DNA of 64,000 nt from Chimonanthus salicifolius (taxonomy: Eukaryota; Streptophyta; Magnoliopsida; Laurales; Calycanthaceae): positions 30,614,631-30,678,630 of the forward strand of contig CM023539.1 of NCBI GenBank assembly GCA_013350335.1. The letters are read 5' to 3'. This document shows, piece by piece, positions 10,239 to 22,168 of this stretch (position 1 is the first letter of the stretch; each line of letters starts with the position of its first letter). The notes under the pieces were generated by a model. That model was not told the origin of the DNA. It saw only the letters and a list, made by a program, of their open reading frames with translations, and searched no databases. The translations under genes were made by a program, and so were the position numbers.

Positions 10239-11966
10239 TGTAATACCCTGACCCTTAATTAAGCTAATTGTTGTGATTAACACCGTTAAATGTGCTAAGT
10301 GGATGGTTAGTTGTGTAGATTATTGTGTGGGCTTTCCAAAAATCCAAAGTTTAGCACAATCCAAGCTCATTAGATTATTCATCTGACTCGTTGAAGTTGG
10401 AAGGGGTAGAATACTCATTTTACTATTTCATTTAGTTTATAAAGATAGTGCATATTGACCTTAAAACCATTTCGGTGTGTAAAACCAATCGTTTGAGATA
10501 TTTAGACTTTCAAACTTGCACACATGAATGACATTCAAAAAACAAAGATGATGAATTTTAAAGATATTTCAAATGTTTTCTGGATTTTCAAATATTTAAC
10601 GTCACAAAGGACCCCCTTTTGTAAAGCCCTCATTTTAAAATACCAAGGGACTTAGAAACCCGATGGAAAATTTTTCAGGACTCGATCTATATTTTTGCTT
10701 GAACTTTCTGTGTTTTCATATTTCAAATTTAAAGTTTGAGATGCTCAATCTGCATCGCGTAATGTAAGCTGTTGATTTAACCAAGGTCGACTCCTTGGTA
10801 AAATCAATGGGTTTTTATCGTTAGTTTCTCCCCATGTTTTACCCCAAGTATGTGTCGAATAAAATGAATCTATCCGTGAAGTCAGTTTGACTGAGTGAGA
10901 CCTCCAAGATATTCCAATTGAAATTAAGTTCAGTATGGAGCATTATTTCATTCAAAATTATATTGGCCTAAAGTTTTAAAAATTGAAACTGATAAAGCTA
11001 TTGCAAGTTATTATAGCCGTAGGCTATCATGTCCCTCCCTCGTAGCTCGAATTTACCAACTTCATTTCCTAGAAATACAGAGCAAAGTGGAGGTTTTTTA
11101 TCACTCCGATCTCTCCCTCACTACTGATTTTTTTCTCAATGCCATTTTCCTTCTACAACTGTTTTTCTTCTTCTTTCATTTTCTAATTCTACAATTGAAC
11201 ATAGACTTGAAATTGTGGAATTAGCTAGGAGTGACCAAATCTTTGTTGGAAGGTGCTTATTCTTACTCTTTTAAACTCTAGAATGTGATTTTGATAATTA
11301 AACCAGAAATAAAAACCACTTGGACTGTTACAACTACTTTTACAGATACTGTCTTTTTCCCTCCTAATTTTTGGTGACTAACATATAAACTGATTTTCAA
11401 AGAAAATTCGATGTGTTACACCCTTTCTGTTGCATTTTCTATACTCTTACCTTTTGGTTACTTTTTGGAGTTAGTTTTTGTGACCACTCCTTTGTGGGAT
11501 TCGAATTTAAAATTTCCACTTATTACTGTGACTTCAGTAACATGTCGGAAATCCGACAGTTTACAATCGAAAATCCGACACGTAATTATTGGACTTCCGA
11601 CACACAGGGATGAAAGATTTGAATTTTTAACTCTTTGTTATTTTCTCTTGTAAATCTGATATTATGGTATTGGAAATCCGACCCATAGGGCGAAACTACA
11701 GAAATGTTATTTTCTGTCGGAAACCTGATATTTCATCGTCGGAAGTCCGTCAATACCGGAAATCCGATATCTTGTATTGGATATCCGAACCGAGAGTAGT
11801 TTACTCTATTTTTAAGTTTTTGCCTTTCTTTTTTTTTAGTTGCTTGGCTAATTTTGTCTCTCTAAGATAGCTGTACTACTCTGGTTTTTGTAGGTGTTTT
11901 GTGCTAAGAACATTCTTGGAAAATAGAGGGATAAACTTGGAAATTCCAAACCTTGGTTGGAAGCTA
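10239..11966 (+). mobile_element. Decayed family-B (Gypsy-like) LTR fragment
   Basis: Begins TGTAATACCCTGACCC, as do the LTRs at 22169, 44181 and 58340, and shares the following landmarks (GAACTCATTTAAGTTGGAAGGG-like text near 10385, then a motif cluster at about 11530-11800). No 3' end is identified before the TRIM-like array begins at 11967, so it is either truncated or interrupted by the array. Short frames at 11411-11870 are non-coding products of the LTR. Confidence 0.55.
11530..11800 (+). repeat. GGAAATCCGAC motif cluster in family-B LTR
   Basis: About a dozen variants of GGAAATCCGA / GTCGGAAGTCCG on both strands at irregular spacing. It occupies the same relative place in the LTR as the TTCCGAAG clusters at 23490-23850 and 45140-45490 and the CGGACGGTCCGA cluster at 59590-59990, but with a different core word. 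Confidence 0.6.
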
Positions 11967-14900
11967 TAACAACCCTAACCCGACTCAACCCACACAATAT
12001 TGCCTGCTCAAGGCTTTAAATGGGCCCGTACGGCTTTACTTTGGGTCCGGCCTCACTCACAGGCTCAAAACGTGTTGTCCTGGGTTAGGGGTGTGCTCAC
12101 TTAAATATACACCTTCGGATTATTGTTCCTAGGCGATGTGGGACTATTTCCACACCCACTTGCCTTAGCCACTGTCTGTTGTCGGTTGGACCGACAGGGC
12201 CCAACTTTAACAATTTTTGGCCTTATTTGGGCTCGGCTTGGACCTCTCGGATGGGGCCTTTACAGCCCACCTCACTTAAGCCCAGACAGTGCAATGCCCC
12301 AGTCCTCCCAGTACAATATTGTCTGTTTTAGGGTTCCGCACCCGTGTCGACACGCCTTTATTTTTGGAGATCCCACCCAAGGAGACACCCGGAAAGGCCT
12401 TGTGTTTGATGGAGGAGGATTCCAATCTTATATACCAATGGAGGAAACAAGCCCAAACAAATATGGGACTTTGAAAAACACGCTCAGCGCCCCTGCATGG
12501 ACCTTGGCGAATTTCTGTCCTATTGTGGGATGCCTGGCCTCTTCGGTTGGGCCCCCTTATAAGGTGGGGTACTACAACCTATCCCCTTAAGACTAGAGCC
12601 ATTCCCAAATTGACAGCCGATCCTTGTTCCACCTCTAGACCACACACGCACCAACCTACACCCCTAGTCTGAGAGTTGAACCGTGCTTTAATACCATTTG
12701 TAACACACCAGTGCATCCAAAATACTAATGTCCACTTTGTACCTTGCACCCGAGTCCCCACGACTTTACTTCTAGAGGTCCCACCAAAGGAGATACCGCA
12801 GAAGTCCTTGCGCTTGATGGAGGAGGATTCCAATCTTATATAACAGTTGAGGAAACACGCCCTAACCAATGTGGGACTTTGAGAAACGCCCAACGCCCCT
12901 GCAAGAAGCCTCACGAATTTCTCTCCTCCTGTGGGACGCCTAGTCTATTTAGCAGGGCCCCCCTCTGGGGCGGGGAACTACATGTCGTCCTCAGCTCGAT
13001 TTGGTAGCTTGGGATCCTGGACCGAGGCCTCAATCCATCCCACTTAGGCCTAAAGCCGTCTTGGGCTCTGCTCGACTGCAACAAGTACGGGAGGGGCAAG
13101 GGACCCATCCAAGCAGACGTTTTAAATCTTGATCACTGATACCATTTGTAACGACCCTGACCTAACTCGACCCACATAATACTATCAGTTCTAGGCTTTA
13201 CACAGGCCCGTACAACTTTACTTTGAGCCTGACCTCACTCACAGGCCCAAAACGCGTTGTACTGGGTTAGGGGTGTGCTCCTTCATATATTCCCCTTCAG
13301 ATTTTTGTTCTTGTACAATGTGGGACTATTTCCACACCTACTTGCCTTAGCCATTGTCTATTGTCAGTCGGACCGATAGGGCCCAACTTTAATAATTTTT
13401 GGCCTTCTTTGGGCTCGACTTGGGCCTCTGGGCGGGGGCATCTACAATCCGCCCCACTGAAGCCCAAACGTGCAATGCACCAGTCCACCCAGTACAATAT
13501 TGTCTACTTTGGGGTCCACACCCGTGTCGGCACGACTTTATTTTTGGAGGTCCCACCCAAGGAGACACCCGGAAAGGCCTTGTGCTTGATGGAGGAGGAT
13601 TCCAATCTTATATACCAGTGGAGGAAACAAGCCCCAACCAATGTGGGACTTTGAAAAAACACGTTTAGCGCCCCTGCATGGACCTTGGCGAATTTCTCTC
13701 CTCCTGTGGGATGCCTAGCCTCCTCAACTGGGCCCCCCTCTAGGGCGGGGTACTACAACCTACACCTTAAGACCGGAGCCGTTCCCGGATCGATAGTCGG
13801 TCGTCGTTCCACTACTAGACTACACATGCACCAACCCACACCCGTAGTGGAAGAGTTGAACCATGCTCTGATACCATTTGTAACACTCTAGTCCACCCAA
13901 TACAATATTGTGTGCTTCGGACTCGTACCCGGGTCCCACGACTTTACTTCTTGAGGTCCCACCTAAAGACAAGCCCTAAAAGTCCTTGTGCTTGATGGAG
14001 GAGGATTCCAATCTTATAAAGTAGTTTAGCAAACATGCCCTAACCATTGTGGGACGTTAAGCAACACACCCAACTCCCCCGCATGGAGCCTGGCGAATTT
14101 CTCTCCTCATGTGGGAGGCCTGGTCTCTTCAACTGGGCTTCCCTTCTAGGGTGGGGTAGTACAAGTCTTCTTCGGCTTCGATTCGGCCCTGGGCTCCTGT
14201 GCCTGAGGCATCAATCTATGCCACTTAGGCCTAGAGCCTTCTTGGGCTCGGCTCGACTACGACAAATAGGGGAGGGGCAAAGGACACATTCAGGCAGAGG
14301 TTTTTCAACCTTGATCACTGATACCAATTGTAACGACCCTTACCTGACTGGACCCACACAATACTATCAGTTATCGGGCTTTACACAGTCCTGTACGACT
14401 TTACTTTGGGCCTGACCTCATTCACAGACCCAAAACGCATTGTGTTGGATTAGGGGTGTGCTCCCTCATATATTCCCCTTCAGATTTTTGTTCCTTTGCG
14501 ATGTGGGACTTTTTCGACACCCACTTACCTTAGCCACTGTCTGTTGTCGGTCGGACCGATAGGGCCCAACTTTAACAATTTTTTGCCTTATTTGGACTCG
14601 GCTTGGGCCTCTGGGCGAGGGCGCCTACAATCCACCCCACTTAAGCCTAGACCGTGCAATGCCTTAGTCCACCCAGTACAATATTGTCAGCTTTGGGGTC
14701 CACACACGGGTGGACACGGCTTTATTTCTGGAGGTCCCACCCATGGAGACACCTAGGAAAAGCCTTGTGCTTGATGGAGGAGGATTCCAATCTTATACAC
14801 CAGTGGAGGAAACAATCCCCAACCAATATGGGCCTTTGAAAAACATGCTCAACGCCCATGCATGGACCTTGGCGAATTTCTCTCCACATGTGGGATGCCT

Positions 14901-16620
14901 GGCCTCTTCAGCTACTCCCCCTTCTAGGGTGGGGTACTACAACCTACTCCCTTAAGACCAGAGCCATTTCCAGATCGACAGCCGGTCCTCGTTCCACCAT
15001 CAGACCACACACGCACCAACTCACACCCTCATATAGAGATTTGAACCGTGCTCTAATACCATTTGTAACACCACAGTCCACCCAACACAATATTGTCCTT
15101 TTTGGACCCGCACCCGGGTCCCTAACGACTTTACTTCTGAAGGTCCCACCCAAGGAGATACCGCCAAAAGTCTTTGTGCTTGATGGAGGAGGATTCAATC
15201 TTATATAATAGTTGAGGAAACACGCACTAACCAATGTGGGACTTTGAGAAACACGCCCAATGCCCCTACATGGAGCCTTGGTGAATTTCTCTCCTTATGT
15301 GGGACACCTGGTCTCTTCAGTTGGTCCCCTCTCTACGGCAGGGTACTACAAGTCGTCCTCAGCTCGATTCGGCAGCATGGGATCCTGGACCGAGGTCTCA
15401 ATCCATCCCACTTAGGCTTAGAGCCATCTTGGGCTCGGCTCGACTACAACAAATACGGGAGGGGCAAGGGACCCATACAAGTAGAGGTTTTTAAACCTTG
15501 ATCACGGATACCATTTGTAATGACCCTGACCTGACTCGACCCAGACAATACTATCAGCTCTTGGCTTTACATAGGCCCGTACAACTTTACTTTGGGCCTG
15601 ACCTCACTCACAGACCAAAAACGCTTTGTGATGGGTTAGGGGTGTGCTCCCTCATATATCCCCTTCAGACTTTTGTTCCTGTGCGATATGGGACTTTGTC
15701 CACACCCACTTGCCTTAGCCACTGTTGTTGTTGGTCGGACCGACAGGGCCCAACTTTAACAATTTTTGGCCTTATTTGGGCTTGGCTTGGGCTTCTAGGA
15801 GGGGGCCTCTACAATCCACCCCACTTAAACCCAAACCGTGCAATGCCCCAGTCTACCCAGTACAATATTGTCTGTTTTGGGGTCTACACCTGGGTCGGCA
15901 CGGCTTTATTTCTGGAGGTCCCGCCCAAAGAGACACCTGGAAGGGCCTTGTGCTTGATGGAGGAGGATTCCAATCTTATGTACCAGTGGAGGAAACAAGC
16001 GCCAACCAATGTGGGACTTTAAAAAACGCGCTCAGCGCCCCTGCATGGACCTTGGTGAATTTCTCTCCTCCTGTGGGATGCTTGGCCTCTTCAACTAGGC
16101 CCCCCTCTTGGGCGGGGTACTACGACCTACCCCCTAAAGACAGGAGTCGTTCCCATAACGATAGTCGGGCGTCGTTCCACCACTAGACCACACATGCACC
16201 AAACCACACCCGTAGTGCAAGAGTTGAACCGTACTCTGATACTATTTGTAACACTCTAGTCCACCCAATACAATATTGTGTGCTTTGGACGCATACTCGG
16301 GTCCCACGACTTTACTTCTTGAGATACCACCTAAGGACATGCCCCAAAAGTCCTTGTGCTTGATGGAGGAGGATTCCAATAATAGTTGAGGAAACATGCC
16401 CTAACCATTGTGGGACTTTGAGAAACACACCCAACGCCCCTGCATGCAGCCTGGAGAATTTCTCTCCTCTTGTGGGACGCCCAGGTCTCTTCAGCTAGGC
16501 CCTGCCCTCTGGGGTGGGGTACTACAAGTCGTCCTCGACTCGATTCAGACACTAGGCTCCTGGGCCGAGGCATCAATCCATCCCACTTAGGCCTAGAGCC
16601 GTCTTGGGCTCGACTCGACT
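11967..16620 (-). repeat. Tandem array of about four 1.18-kb dimeric TRIM-like units
   Basis: Unit starts (TAACNACCCTNACC) fall near 11967, 13149, 14331 and 15518, a spacing of 1181-1187 bp. Each unit holds two related modules: sites of the form ATACCATTTGTAAC recur at about 12701, 13149, 13881, 14331, 15066, 15518 and 16249, alternating about 734 and 450 bp apart. On the minus strand these read GTTACA then ATGGTATCAGAGC-like, the usual LTR end plus primer site. Each module also has a minus-strand TCCCACATTGG followed by TATATAAG (for example near 12430, 12830 and 13605), and a polypurine-like AGAGGGGGG. There is no coding domain. Units are roughly 85-90% alike by eye. The array is much more GC-rich than its flanks. 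Open frames inside it, up to 174 codons, are by-products that repeat from unit to unit. Confidence 0.8.
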
Positions 16621-19206
16621 ATCTGTAATTAGGCACTGAGTACTTTTATTTACTTTCGTCTTTAAAACACCCTGCATTAGTTGTTATTTTACTTTGTTTA
16701 TTTTTCAGTTACGTTTTCACTTGAAAGCTTTATTTCTCGCAATCTATTTTCGCGTGTATTTTTACAAGCCTTGCTTTCTGTATTTATTTATTCATTTCTA
16801 CATTCTTTAATTTATGATTTATTTATGCGTGTTTATTTACACGCCTTGGTTTTTGTAAATTTATTGACACATATATTATTTATTTCAGGTTTTTCAAACT
16901 CATTAGATCACGGTGAGAGAATTCAACCACACATTTTAATTGAAATATATCGCATCCTGCATTTAAATATTAAAACTGAAAAATGGTTACCTATGACAAT
17001 AATGAGACCTATGGACAAAAAAATAATGGAAAATATGTGAACGAGACACCGCATCAATTTTCCATATATTTTCATTTGGGTCCAACCAATAGGAACCATG
17101 CTGGCGACAGTGCTGCTCACACCTCACGCAACTCTAATAAAATAAAAGTTAACCTTTCTCACCCTCGTACCACGTGCGCACTCAGCATTGATGATATATT
17201 CAGCGTGGGGGCCTTGCTTAAGAGCTAAGTTTGCCAACTTGTCCATGTCTTTCCTTCGAAATGAACAGTCCATTTGAGTGAGAAGAAAAAACAAACGAGG
17301 GAATGTATATAATACATAGGCCTTTCTCGTCTTTTCTGTTTACAAAATAGAGGTAAAGGCTTGAGGAAAAGAAAAGAGAAGGTACATGATAAGGGCGGTT
17401 TAGCACTAACAACATTTTTTAATCCGAAGGATAATGAGAGAAAGATGGGGGACCACATAGAAAAATAAGAGAAAATTAAAGTTATTATTTTGAGCAGTAC
17501 ACGTGGTTATCACTACTTGTAACTGCCCTATCATAGCAAATAATACCCAGCTTATAGGATCCAAAATTGATTACTTCCTAACCCTACACTTACCCAAAAG
17601 CCAACCATCCTTGGATGTAAGGAATGGACACTCTCCCCTCTCACCATACACAAGGTCAGTTTTGAAATCTGAATTTCCATTCTATTTTCTTTAAAAACTT
17701 GATCAGATTCTTTTCTGCACAATAGAAGAGTAGGAAGCAGTGAAGAAGTAGATGATTTGATTATTCAGAGGTATAAAGACAAAAGGGATAAACATTAACC
17801 AAAGTTCTTCCTCTTTTCTGCAAGTCATCTTAGATCAAGATTTTTCTTAACCTAACCGTCCAAAGGAAGCCAATATCTCTCGGCGGTGCTTTGAAAGCCC
17901 AAATCTTGCTGTTAACCATGGCAGTACCAGAAGTCTGGTGAATCCATGTGCAGAATGACTTAACAGAGAAAAGTCCGGTCTTGTGAGTCTGAATTGATTG
18001 GGTGAACTTTGGTTCAACTAAACGATCAAGTGTTAGACAGAGATTTGGTGGTACTTGAAAATAGAATGATTAGAGTATTAGAAATGAGCTAATACAAGCC
18101 TTATGATAGACTGTATACGAGTCTATGTTATATAAGGAAAATAAAGATGAAGTAATTTCTTGATATTATGAAAAGCTTTCCTTGTTTCAATCATGGCACT
18201 TGTTTTTTGTTGCGCATTAGCACAATATGTCTGAAGACATGCTTCCCTTTAAACGACAGTTTATGGGTCCTTTTGCTTTTGAGCTTATTAAGTGATTTAT
18301 ATTTTATACCTTGTCTACCAAATGTTTTCAACCAATTGGTAACCATACTGATATTAGGTAGATAAAAAAGCTTTGATCCTCTCTCTCTTCCCTCAGTCTC
18401 TCTCTAATAAATAGTTCCATGGCCGATGATTCAAGAACCCTCTCAAGGATATCGATGTTGAAGGTAAAATTGATCAATTATCGAAGAGATAAAAAAGATA
18501 TCCAATGAAATGAGATGTCATGTATAATTATAGGGTATCTATAGTTGTAATGGACTACATCCGCGTGGAGAGGTGTAAGAGAGAGTGGTCATAGAGAGAT
18601 TTGAGTCGGTGAAGAGTGCACAAAGTCTCACATTGTTTGGAATAAGGAGTAGAGAGAAGTATATAATTTTGACTTCACTTCTAATCTCCAAAGCAGACAA
18701 TATTATATTAGCGGGATCGATTGTTTCAATAGTATTTTTCAACATTATTATGCCTTTTTTTCTGTACAACCAAGACAATATAAAATTTCTTAGTGGTAGA
18801 CGATTTATGATAAGATAAATTATTCTAAACTCAATATCAAGTAAAATAAAAATGTTACCTATTCATTTTGTTGATAAGGAAATGCATACTTGACATGAAG
18901 GATAAAGATGAAGAACCTGAGAGAAAAAGAGCTTACAACTTACTACATACATCTCTTACCATGGAATTCTATGGACTTGATGAGACCCTTTCTCATAAAT
19001 TGACCGTAGAAACACCATTCTTCATGCAGGAACACATGAAAGTTTGATGAGTTGCAGACACGACAAGAACAAACTCCTTTACAGAGAAAATTACAGTTAT
19101 GAACAAGATCGAAAGGGATATCTATTTTCCCTTCAAGCTCCTCCTACATGCTAGTACTTCGAAACTGAGCAATTCGTTCATAGGTAGCCATAGCTTAACT
19201 TGTTCG
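16621..19206. other. Probable host intergenic DNA downstream of the MYB gene
   Basis: AT-rich single-copy-looking DNA. A T-rich tract (about 16640-16900) follows the array. There is no recognisable domain in the short frames at 16681-17040, 16983-17228, 17218-17458 or 18585-18818. The last few hundred bases before 19206 would include the 3' untranslated region of the minus-strand MYB gene, but I see no clear polyadenylation signal. Confidence 0.5.
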
Positions 19207-20644
19207 TCATCCATCTGCTCTGGCAAGTCGTAGTGATAATCCCACATGGGCAAGGATCATTGAAGGACATGATAAACTACTCTCTTCTTCCTTACAAACT
19301 TTACCAATCACACTGCATGATTCTATCATGTCCGATGAATCGATTTCCTGCCAAATCTGCTCCATGGAGTAGTCATTTGCACTTTCTTCTTCACTCTCCT
19401 CTCCTTGTTTAACTAAAGATGTGCAAGAGGCTTTGCCACCACTGATGCCGGCCTTCTCAAGATCAACTTTGTGTGGGAAGTCCACCTTAGGATCGTTAAA
19501 TGATGAGGAACAACACTGAGAAGATGATGAAGACGATGACTGGTGATGTTCTCTTTCTTTCTTGAGCCTTTCTCCTCATGTGAGTTCGCCAATAGTTCTT
19601 TATCTCATTGTCTGTGCGGCCTGGCAATCTCCGGGCAATCCTTGACCACCTACGAGCAAATATCAAGAGTTGTAATTAGCATTGTTACAAATACCATTCA
19701 TGGGATATTAAGGCTATTGGTAACATCAGAATATTTTTAAATTCCTAAATTTTTACAAAGAAATTAATGGAAAAATCTCATGAAAAATATAATATTTAAA
19801 AAATATTAATAAAATAAAATATTTATAAAGAATATACCGGTAACTTACCCGGAATTTATCATAAACTTATTAGGATATGATCACGATATTACCATTTATC
19901 GCGATTTTATCTAGATTTTATTGGGAATTTACAGCAGTGCGGATAAACCTTGGGATATTAACGACAACTGGTATTGTGCCGATAAAAACGTGGTAAATTT
20001 GAAACTATCAACGATATTTGTGACACCGGTAACTAGTAAGCAGCACGATTCCAAAGTTCAGTTTCTGGCCCTTAGTATCAACTGTCAAAATCATTATATA
20101 ATACCATTCTTCTTCATCATCAATTTCCCAGCACACATGGCAATAATATAAATCATCATATTTTAAATGGTTTTGTGATCTAATTTCTCTGACCCAAACC
20201 TTGTGTGTTTCACAAAACACCTCATGATTTATGGATTTATTTGGTAAAAAATTTAACTCTTTAAATTTAATCTAAACAAAGATATCAAGAGGAACAAACC
20301 TATTGCCCCATCGAGAGTGAAGTTCTAGCACAAGCTGCTCTTCTTGTGGCGTCAGGCGCCCACGTTTGAGGCCAGGGTTTAGATAGTTGACCCAACGTAA
20401 CCTGCAACTCTTTCCTGTTCTGTTCAAACCTACAACAAAACCATTGGAGTTAAACTGTGGTTCTCCCCACCTCTCTTCCCAAATAAGCCTACCTACTACA
20501 CTTATCTGTGTTCCTCGCCACCCGCAAACCTGAGACTTTGGCTATGAAATCCCATCGTCGCTCTCCCAATAAGCCGACCAAGCAAACCAACCGGAGGTCT
20601 TCTTGCTCCGTCCATGGACCCTTACGAGTTTCTTCTTCAACCAT
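19207..20644 (-). CDS. MYB48/59-like: R2R3-MYB transcription factor, MYB48/MYB59-like, with apparent exon-3 frameshift
   Basis: Nuclear DNA-binding regulator with two MYB repeats. Exon 1 is 20644-20530, exon 2 is 20429-20300, and exon 3 starts at 19649. Introns (20430-20529 and 19650-20299) follow GT...AG, and the joins preserve phase. R2 carries [21 protein letters not shown] and [16 protein letters not shown]3 carries [20 protein letters not shown] and [19 protein letters not shown]. The start at 20644 ([11 protein letters not shown]) fits the family; 20680 and 20704 are in-frame alternatives. After KAQERKR (about 19560) the exon frame runs into TAA at 19498-19496, giving about 132 residues. 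The next frame instead continues as a Ser-rich tail to the acidic C-terminal motif [10 protein letters not shown] (about 19370), stopping at 19207. That tail is family-typical and would give about 230 residues. A 1-nt indel or a sequencing error is the simplest explanation. Without the tail the protein would keep DNA binding but lose the regulatory end. Confidence 0.88.
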
Positions 20645-20714
20645 ATCTCCTTCTCTCTCGATGCAGAACTCCGACTTCATCCACTTCTTTAGGCCACCTC
20701 TCAAGCGACTGCTC

Positions 20715-20729
20715 TTATTTATATATATG
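20715..20729 (-). promoter_or_regulatory. TATA box of the MYB gene
   Basis: The minus strand reads TATATATAAATAA, about 70-85 bases upstream of the MVEEE start codon at 20644. With transcription beginning some 30 bases downstream, the leader would be short. This favours the 20680 or 20644 start over 20704. Confidence 0.5.
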
Positions 20730-22168
20730 AATTCTTTGTGTTTGATGTCATTTAGGATTTTATAAAAGCTTTTCTATTAATCGGCTTTGTTGTGTTTCTA
20801 CGTTAAAGATAAAATACAATAATCACCACTAGTATAACACTCAATACATAAATAGTTAAACATATGCAATTCTATTTCGTTACATAAGCAATAAGAATAC
20901 ACTTCACTGTTTAGTAGAAAACTGTAGCAAATATCGGAATGCTCCCTTCTCTTTCTCCATTATATACAAATACCCATGGATTAGTTCAAAAAATCAAGTG
21001 AATTTTACAAGGTCCAATTAATGATTTGATTTTGGTTGTCCCTTGAGATGGGTCCAGTCACTATAGTGTTTAGGACTAGTGTCTGAAAGCTCAAAACTCA
21101 AATTCGATTCAAAATTGTAATGACTGGAGAAACTTGTTTGAATTTAAAAAACTAAAAATGAAAAAATTAAAAGAACTCAATAACTCTCAATTCAAATTCT
21201 TACTCAGTCGTGTCGATCCAGATTGACTTAAGTGAATTTATTTGAGTTTTTAAACTATGGTTAGGACCAATGAGCCGGATCTCTGCTCTATGGAATGGAT
21301 GACTAGAATGTTTATATTAGTTTAGGGTTTATTGTTTCTAAGTAGCGTTTTAGGGATACTATGTTATCCATGATTCTTGTTACTAGGGAATACGATGTAG
21401 GGGCCCTTTACTATGTTAAAGGGATGAAGATGGGATGTGTGGAAATGGAAAAGAAAAGGACAAAGAAGAAGAGGACAAAAGTTATAGAGAAGGTATTTTC
21501 ATTCTTTTCTTTGAAGTTTCAAAGCATAACCTCTCTTCGGTGGTTCAAATGGTATGGTCTACGAGACCATCAGATTGTTTTGACTAGTATAATAATGGGC
21601 TACAACTTGACCACTTGAGCATCCGTAGGCAGGTGTTCCCACTTGCATCACTGGATCTTGGGTCCGTTCCATACTTGCATGTTTTATAATAGGCCTGATA
21701 TGCTGTCACGGTCAAGCTTCCTAGCATAAAGTGAGGATCCTATGACATTTTATTTAATAAAGTTAGATATATCAGGTTTATAGTATCACAGTTGCCAATC
21801 ACAGCCCTAGGTATTCTCGCTCGTAGTTGGTTAGAATTGAAATTTTATTGATTTTTAAACTTTTTAAAAAAGTTTCATGTTCAAAGAAAACGGAATTCTA
21901 AAATGAAAAAAGAAGAAGTAAGGTCCTCATTCGTTTTCAAAATTGGGAGATGCAATTATGAATTTGGTGAATTTGTTAAAATTCTAATCAAAATCTCAAT
22001 TGTTTTTCTTTTAATTTAGAGATGAAATTTAGCAAACTCCAAAAGTTACCAAAATTATAAAACTTCAATTTTTTTTTTAAAAGTCGTCTCAAATCCATAT
22101 AAATCTTGAAGTCGTTAATAGAAAAAATTGTTACACAAGAATAATCTGTATTCCATTAAGTCTATTAC
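20730..22168. other. Host-like intergenic DNA upstream of the MYB gene
   Basis: AT-rich DNA with no recognised gene or repeat structure. The 85-codon frame at 21361-21618 (Lys-rich middle) has no recognisable domain. It ends at the 5-bp ATTAC target site (22164-22168) of the family-B Gypsy element. Confidence 0.5.

Noticed and set aside
10000..10240. MITE or palindromic element suggested by ATATCGACTGATAT words
   Set aside because: No terminal inverted repeats or target duplication could be found around them.
12123..16186. Several overlapping open frames of 90-174 codons on the plus strand
   Set aside because: They recur with the same peptide words in each tandem unit of the TRIM-like array and in more than one frame. 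They arise from GC-rich repeat sequence with few stops. No domain is present.
11967..16620. Cassandra-type TRIM carrying 5S rRNA sequence
   Set aside because: The modules are short LTR-like units with primer sites, but I could not find the 5S internal control region in either strand.
17800..18000. Possible second host gene fragment downstream of the MYB gene
   Set aside because: All six frames near 17830-17990 were read by eye. Each has stops within about 50 codons, and no known domain was seen.
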